This document shows, piece by piece, positions 40,301 through 49,300 of a stretch of 64,000 nucleotides of DNA (within the stretch, counting starts at the first letter, position 1; each line of letters begins with the position of its first letter). The translations under genes were made by a program, and so were the position numbers. The DNA is from Ischnura elegans. Taxonomy: Eukaryota > Arthropoda > Insecta > Odonata > Coenagrionidae. The notes beneath the pieces were generated by a model. That model ran no database searches and was not told the origin of the DNA. It saw nothing but the letters and a program-made list of their open reading frames with translations. The DNA is taken from contig NC_060253.1 of NCBI RefSeq assembly GCF_921293095.1, positions 81,505,992 to 81,569,991 on the forward strand, read 5' to 3'.

Positions 40301-43300
40301 TGAGTAAGGGCATAAAATATAAAACTGGAGCAGTTAAACCAAAAATTTTATAATACCTAAATAACATCGTTGCAGGAGTCTGAGCCACGGCCATTGGAAG
40401 GGGGATACGTTAATTGTAAGTTGATGTTATAGACGGCATATCATTCATTTAAGTATGTAATTAGAACGATTTTGATGTTTACTAATGTCCGCTTAGCTTT
40501 TATATACAATAACTTTATTCGTGGGTACCGGAGAATTCGTCGTTTAGGACTGTCTGTGCTTGTATTATGGGGTGAATTCCAGTCAATGCAACTTTTGCTC
40601 GCTGATTAGAGACATCTAGGAACATTTTTGTGCCAAAATAGTGTTATTTTCAACGTGACGCTACTGCTAATAATCACAGTGCCAGTGGTTGTAATGCACA
40701 AAGTTTGACAAGGTTGAAAAATATCGGCCAAGAGTTATCAGTGTTCCATCGTGATTGAATTGTAAAAAGTGCTATTACGCTATCGATAAATGTCTAACAG
40801 TGGTGTAAAAATTGTTAGTGGCGTGCTAATCTCTGTTGCTCACCGTAGATATGACATTTCACGATCACGCTATTAAAATAAAAACTGTGTGTGACGTTTG
40901 TTATTCCATTATTTCAACGAATAGTAGTGAGAAAAGTCACCTGTGTCACTTGTGTGGGCTAATTTAAGGGTTTAAATCAGTGAATAAATAGTTGTTTTCA
41001 TCATAACGAGTTCTGTTATTGTAAGTTGTACGTGATGAATATAAGAATGTGACAGTGACATCCAGTTTTTGATAAGAGTATTTGCCTATTTCCCACTATA
41101 ATTTTATGTTATATGCTAGTATATTGTTTATGGATTTACCTGTATTATTGAAATAGGTTTTAGCTTGTGTGTGTGTTGGCAGCGGAACCGATTCGCGATT
41201 TCACATGTGGATTGTGTGCAGACTGTTTTGCTGTGAATTCGTACCGTAGGACGGATAGGACTACCTTCTCCGCTAATTCGGCGTTGCCAAATTCAACAGC
41301 ACAGCTTACTCTAATGTCAACAGCACAGCATACGATCGTTATCCTCCAGTATTACTTACAAGTTTCTTTTACAACTCGATTTGCCGCCGACGTATAGCAA
41401 TAATTTGTCTTAACAAATTCCATGAGGGTCGTGGCATCAATTTTTGGTGTCCTAAAAAAAGGCTGGTGTCCTAACACCCCATGCCACACGCCTTTTATGC
41501 GGCTTGCGGGGTATTATGTAGATGTAGATGAGTTTCAGGTGTACTAATCGAACGAGTGGCAACGTTATCATCCATTTTTCTGATAACTAAAACATACGAA
41601 GTGAAACGCTTGTACTTCATCATCCCGATGCCGCATTATTAATGTCCCAAGTAATAATCTAGGCACAATAGCAATAGGAAAACTTGCCCAAGAATAACAG
41701 AACAAAATAAAGTGACGATGAGCGGCTAAATACTCCCTCAAAACAAATTTTACACCATGCGCTCAGCGTATTTCCCTACTCCCTACGGTTGTTTAGGCAC
41801 CTATGACGTCACGCCTGGCCTCGGCAACGCTCGGGTGTCTTCGCGCAGTGGTCGGCTCAGAGAAATTTTTCTCGATTTTAAATGCAATTTTTTTATTTCT
41901 TTTGATGTTGAATGGAGAAACTGAAGGTATTTTTGCGAGCTAATGTATCCATTTGACTTATTCAAAATAGTTTTTAGAGCAATCTACGACCCATGCAAGT
42001 TCCTCATTTCAGCACTTGCCCATCAGACAAAAAGTCATCATATATCTTAAGGAGAAAGATAAATCACACCCATGTACTCAAATTTAGATCAAATATCATA
42101 GATTTTTGCCAGATTAGGAGAAGTGATAAATTTATATTTAGTAACTGGTAAAGGTAAATTTTCTCGGAATACCCTCAAGAACTTCAAGAAAATGATGCAT
42201 TTTGAAAAAAATTATTTTCACATTTAACTCCGTTGGGAATTATTTTTAGAGAGTTCTTCCACTTTTGTAATATTATCCTTGAAGTATAAAAAGACATTGA
42301 TTCTTAAATTGTCATTCATAACCTTTAAAAAAAAACCCACAAATTACTTGGCAACCACCCTTAATAAAAATAAAGAGTCGCATTCGTCCGTTTCATGATT
42401 CTTCACCTCCTTCAGAACTATTAACAGCAAAAAATCACTGGCCTTAACCCATTCATAGATACATGATATGTTGATCGCATCAAAAACTCTTGGTGAGTGG
42501 GTCACCACTTCTCCATTACTTCAAAGCCTTATGTGGTTTGCTGTCGCTTACACCCTGGTGAGTGATTCTTACTCTTTATGAGTAGTTGTACAGAAAAAAG
42601 TTAATGAATCTAAAACTTTAATCACATCACTAACTCATGAAAATTGTGTGTCAACTTTCGTATGTTCTTATTTTAAAATTATAAGAGAATGCCTGAATGA
42701 GGAATTTTTCTTTCATTGAAACATGTCTTTACTTTCCATAAATTGAATTCTTTTAATGAATAGCATATACTCATTTGAGTTGACATCCCCATTTTCACAA
42801 AGGTAAACCAGCAACACTGAAAAAAACTAATCATCACATATTCCTGGGTAAGCAAAATATGCAAATAATGTTGTACATATTTACCTTAGGGACTTCCTTA
42901 CTGCCAGGATTTCTAGGGCCTTCACGGTGTAGATATCTTTGATACTGAAAGGCCCTTTGCTTTTTTTTCTCAGACTCATCCATTTCGTCGCCTTTTGAAG
43001 CAGAATAATGATCCCCCTCCTCAGATCCGACACTCCTCTTCCTCTGTCTCGGGGTTGTTTTCTGGTCATGAGCAACGTCCTTTACTGATCCTTTATGATG
43101 GCCCACCTTCCTCTGCAATGGACTCTCAAGATGACTCCTCTTTGCCGCTTCATTTGATTCCTTTACTTTAGCTAAAGGACTTCGAGATGCTGCTTCACTC
43201 CTTTCACCGTTACCCTTCATTGCTGGACTCTGCTTATCTTTAGACTGTCCTCCTTTGGTTCCAGAACCCCTGGCCGAGCTTTCATCATCACTTGACGACA

Positions 43301-46300
43301 TACTGAGGTAGTCTGCAGTGCGACGTACTCCTTTTATCTCACCTTTCTTGGGAACAGAACTTGTTGGAGAAGACACCTGAGAGAAACAGATAATAAAATT
43401 CACCATTTAAAAGTATGAACCTTTCAGTAGCATCAATTTTGACGCATAATGTACGAGGGAAATCACATAGTTTTAGCAGAATTTGCAATTGGCTAAGTTC
43501 TGGGAATGAATCATTTATTCCATAAAGCAACACACTCACTTTATGTGGGACATAAACTGTGTCCTAAATTATTTAAGTTGAACCTTCTTGGAAGCAACAT
43601 AAAAAGATTTTCACTTTGGCAAGTATAACTTCATCACTCGAATAATTTCAAGTACTATTTCATTCAAGGTTAACATCAGCCTGCATAAGGAAACAATAAG
43701 TAAACTTAACTTTTTATTGAATATTGAATGACCAAGGATTCAGCTGCGCAGTGCTATTTTTTGGGAAGCTAGTCAGCAGAATTGGCTGAATTCTGACATT
43801 CCAAAGCTGAGTGCCTGAATGGCACTGATCTCCAGAAACCCATGCCCGTTAATACTAAATTAAATGCAGAGCTAAAACTTGTTTTTTATTATGATGATTA
43901 ACAACTTCCACAAAAAGGCACCAGCAATTATTTCTAATAACATCAATCTAATAGGGTGGTTTCCTATTATTTTTTCATTGCCTGAATCGAAAGGTTATTA
44001 CTCACGGAGTACGTATTTCATGCTCTTAGATTTTATGACGATATCTATTTTTTGCGATTAAACGAAAAGTGAAAAGTTTCAAGCATGCAAAAACGCGACG
44101 GCTATGTAGGAATGATGGGAAAAGTCTGTGTGACGTATTTCTGGTTCCCCCTGCCGCCTGTGAGGTGACCTTGGAGCGAGGCTTGAGCGCTGATACGACG
44201 CAGGCTGCTAGCAGGTAGCAGAGTACCCTGCTAGCTGGTAGCGCTTGGCTTAAATAAGGATTATTATTCCCCTATCAAACAAAGGAAACTTTCCGAACTT
44301 AGGTATTTTTAATATGTGATTATTAAGACATGTTTCCTTGAGCTCTGTGCCTCATGCATGCATTGGTAATCTCAGACAAAGTAAAACTCATATCTACTCG
44401 TATAGAAACTAGGTCCCTGTGACGTCACGTGGAGTGGAATCGCATTGGCGCCAATCTGGCCTTTTTCAAATAAGGTTAAAATTGACCGTTGCCATTCGTC
44501 AAAACTGGGATTTCTAAAACCAAATAATTTGTATATTATGAATACACTAATGGTGGGTAAGGAATCGTAATCAATGCATTTCGTTTTCTTTGATGAAGGA
44601 AACTACCCTATTGCTTTTGCTTTCTTTTCCCTCTCAAAAAGTGAGTTTCAAACTTTCCCTGAGAAATATTTGAACGGAGTTCAACTTTCTGACTATACTA
44701 CAACACACTCTACCAAATGCCAAGCTCTACTTTAGGAAATTATGTAATGACAGAATAACTTAAATAATTTTTGCACATTCTATCAACTTAAATTTCGTAT
44801 TCATATAGCCTACATAAAAATTCTAATTTTCAAACAAAATTCCCCAAAAATGAAGCAAGGAAAGCCCAAAATTTTGATGTAGGTCTATGATACAAACTGG
44901 AGGAGTATGTTTTGGAATATTCATGAAAATGGCATTTCTTTCCTTTCTAGTTTGACATCCACCAGATAACACCCAGCACACAGGAATTGTCGACATTTGG
45001 ATCTCAACATCCTAAAACAACTTTTATAAAATTTGGGAATACCCTGACATTTATTGGAATATTTTATGCATGACCAAAATAACACCTACCAGTGGAAAAT
45101 TTTATTCCAGGGTATTTAAATCTTCACCAAAGCAAGAAAGACAGGCTAAAAGCTATAATCAACACATTATTAGCAGAGAGTACATCCTGGAGTAAAAAAA
45201 GCATAAATATATCAAATCATAATGAAGTTCAATGTCAGTCATGCAGAAATTTACACTTTTGGTCTTAATGGTAAATGTATTGGAAAAAATTGGTAAGTAT
45301 ATACATATTGCCATCCTACTACCTTCCCGACTGTTTCAAGAATTATGAACTTAACTTCACCAGCAACTTGACAATTCTAGGTTTCAACTAGCTGCCACTA
45401 TCCTTTTACGTGTCCAGTTCTTAGGACAAAAAAGGCAGCTAATTCAAATCCAATTTTTTTCATATTTCAAGGTTCACATCCTGGTTTCATCAAAAGCATT
45501 TTTATCAAAAGCTCTCTTATGTTTTGTTTCACTTACTTCTTTCTTAACAGCTGATGCATCCTTGTTTAAGCTACTTCCCAGAACCTTCTTGGAACTTTTG
45601 GCTGATTCATCATCACTTGATGAATCACTGAGTAATTCAACCTTTTGGATCAGTCGCTGAGGTCCTTTAGATGCTTCCTTCTTTGGACTAGTGACAGCAA
45701 TTAAAGACTCCTGGAAAGAAGAAAGTATGAAAGCACATTTGCAAATTTTTGTACTTTATTCTGAGACATTTTAGACACCAAAAGCTCTTTCACAAATTAT
45801 TTCATTCCAACCCTGTCTTAAACTACTAAAATTATCAGAAAACCATTATTTATCTTCAGGCAAAAGGTGACTGCCCTTGTTCTTACCATCTGTAGCACGG
45901 ATAGTTAAACAACCCACGTGGAACCTTCACTAACACATGCAGGTCACAGACCCATAATTCTTCGAGATAATACAATAAAAAAATTCTATGTGAATGGTCT
46001 AATATGTATTTTGAAACCATGAAAAGTCAATGAAATAACTGACGTATTGAACAATTAGATTGACAAAAACACGCCCCTCTGGAGAGCATCATCTGTAGCA
46101 AGTTGGGGGAATTAGAATGAGATAACACTCCAGCCAGATGGTGATCCTCATTCTCATGTTCAATACTCTGATATGGATGATAAGATATCACTGAGGAGAC
46201 ACTCTTGCAATCGCAGACATTGTCTCTGAGTGGTCTCATGTAATATCATCTGAGGGTGCATCCTGAAAAGGGCAGCAAATCCACTAAACCCCGTTTTTTC

Positions 46301-49300
46301 TTGGATGTATCCTTTCCGAGCCATTTCATTGCATTCTTGCACAACTACTCTGTTATGTTGCATTCATAAATTCCATTTTGTTTTCCCCTTTGTTTGTAAG
46401 ACAAGCTTTGCAAAATTGGAACAGGTCAACATTCACAAAAATTCAATGAATAAAATTGACTGAAGTTACCTATAAATCAGTTAATGTAAAATTTAACAAA
46501 TAAAAGGGTGATGGTAACTTGAATAAAAAGGTAACAATTAAACTAAATACTAAAGTTTAATGAATAATTATGATCATTAATTTTTTAAACCATTAATCTC
46601 AATTATGTTCTATACCCATTGCAGCAACGGACAACAGGGAACCCCAAGAAATGGAGAAGTCTAGAACTTCCTAACCTTTTTCACTTCTTCCCCCTTCGTT
46701 CTTCCTGGTTCCTTTTCTGAAAACTTTTTGCCCTTGCCAAAGGCAGTTTGCTGAAGATGTCTAGAGCCCTTTGCAAATTCATCCTCACTTGAGTCACTGA
46801 TGACTTCCACAGCTTTGGCCTGTCGTTTAGACTCCTCTTTTTTTGGACTGCTCCCTGAAACCTGAGAAGATTGTACTGTAATGTAATTCTGTCACATGTG
46901 CTGAAATGAAGATCATAAAGATGCTCATCGGACATTAAGTAGGAAACTGAGTGAATGATTAAAGTGAGTTTAGAACGACTGCTGACGCCGAAAGTTGCCA
47001 AGCAACAGGGAATTCCAAGAAATGAGTTAGTCTTAAACTTCAAAACCTTTTTCACTTCTTCTCCCTTCGTTCTTTCCAGATGCTTTTCTGATAACTTTTT
47101 GTCCATGCCAAAAGCAGTTGGCTGAGAATGTCTAGAACTCTTGGCAAATTCATCATCACTTGAGTCACTGATAACTTCCACAGCTTTGGCCGGTCGTTTA
47201 GACTCCTCTTTTTTTGGACTCCTCCCTGAAACCTGAGAAGATTGTACTTTAAGCACAACATATTCCCAAAATGTTTTTTTTTTTCAGGACTCGGATATAC
47301 ATTGGTGACCAATGTAGGGTCTGGTAAAGAATATGTTTCAAACAAACTAATTTTTTTTCTTTGTCTTTCTGTAGTTAGACAAAATATGACATAAATTGCC
47401 AAAGAAAAAACAAGAAAAGTTTCAATACATTCACAATCACAAGTAACAATAGTCAATTTATTATAATATCTATTTACTTCAAAGATACTAGATTTTAAGA
47501 TAACAGACACAATTCCCAATTAAATGTCATGTTAATTATGTTAATTGCTTTGATTAGGACCTCTAGCACAAAATCGGAAATAATAATGGTTTGCAATACA
47601 ATCAAATAATTGCAAAAGAACAAAATTTCTCTCAAAAAGAAAAGAAAGGCTCTTTCAGACTTCATATTAAATAAAACAATTAAATTGTAAAGATGGCTCA
47701 AAGTCTTCTCTATTTATCAGCAACCAGATCGGTAATGATTGGTTCTTAAGAAACAGACACATATCTAAATATCATGCCCTTTAAAACATTCATTCACCTT
47801 GGTTTTCTGTAGGATTGAATCAGTCCTTTGAACTGGCTTTTTACCAAAAATGTCACCGATGTTCACAGGTTTCAAATTTTGAGCTGACGCCTTTGATGAA
47901 TCTTTCTTACTGTCTAAAATGAGAAAAATGATGTTAGCCCAAAGACAAATGGAAAAAATGCTGCATTGTAGCCTGGCTAAGTCCCATGGGCTCTTGCCAG
48001 TCAAAATTAGAAATGACTAAGTTTTAATTTATTCTGGTAAAGTTTCAAGTAACTATTTTCCCTATTTTAAAGTGTATTTAAATTATACCACAGTTATTAC
48101 ATTTTTTCAAGTCTTTGCAGTATAAAAGGATATTTTGGATGAACATAATATACCATATTTCCTTATTTCCTCTCTGACTCATTCAGAAACCACACACATT
48201 ATTTTGTGACATTACAAATTTCGATGCATCTAATAAAAATACATCAATTTTCAATTATATTTACATTACGTCTAGCATTGTTTACTTTTAATGTCTACCA
48301 TCATACACATCCAGAAATCAGATGTAATATCTGTCTACTCAGTGCATTTTTTTTGTGGGCATATTTAGACCCAGTATATGGTATGTCATACTTTTATCTT
48401 TTTGCAATATGTATATCATATGTGCTACTCGCTATAGTTTCACTTTGGTCACATCATGATGGCCAAAATATTTTCCTCTACAATATTAATTTCATTTAAC
48501 ACCATGAAAACTTAAACATTAGCAACATTAATTCATTTTTAATCAAGCAAATTTTTGACCATAACAGAGGAATAATAATAATAAATTTATTGCGTGGGCA
48601 TCAGTCCTACAACAAAAAAATTACAATATCAGATAAAACGAATAATAATGAAAGACAATAAGTAGATAGGATCCATTTACCATCGTTATATTTAGTGCTA
48701 ATGTACAGTTACACATTTATTACAAACCTCTTAAAAGTAGTTAGACAAGAATTTACAAAAATCAAAATGAATACTATATTCACCGCAGTTCATCATTAAT
48801 CTTAGACTTGGGATGACACTGATAGTGGGTATCGGCCATTTTACCGATACTTTCTAGCATTCGTTTTTTTGGATACTTTTATTCAAAAGTATTCGTTTTT
48901 AGAAAAACTTCTAAAATCATCGAATTTTAAAATCCCACCTTCTTCAACTGGCTGCGCAACGCGTTGTGTATTTGTTTTCATCGCTGCGACACTGCTGCCC
49001 TCAAATATCTGCGTGACTTTTGTATTCATTAATTTAATCTATAAATAAACTCTCATATAGCAGGATGAGAGGTGTCGTACGTGGAAGAGGTTAGTATTTA
49101 TTATGTTTACCCAGATGGCAATGTGAGAGAGTAGGTCAGGGGACAATATAATTTTGCATTGTTCAAAATAAAGATGCTATTTGAATGCATTTTTGTGACT
49201 AGAAAAAGATGGTACATAGAAAGATTGCCTTGAGATAATACGAGTATTCTTCATGTTATTAAGTTAGTAATTAAATAGTTTCAGACATTTATTTTTAATT

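Larger units (their letters stand above)
39584..42884 (-). other. RFC1 intron 7
   Basis: Includes a retroelement-like tail at 41461-41532. A diverged inverted pair sits at about 40100-40143 and 41788-41830 (TTTAGGCACCT / AGGTGCCTAAA next to TGACGTCA), perhaps the ends of an old 1.7-kb element. No coding sequence is recognised. Confidence 0.55.
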
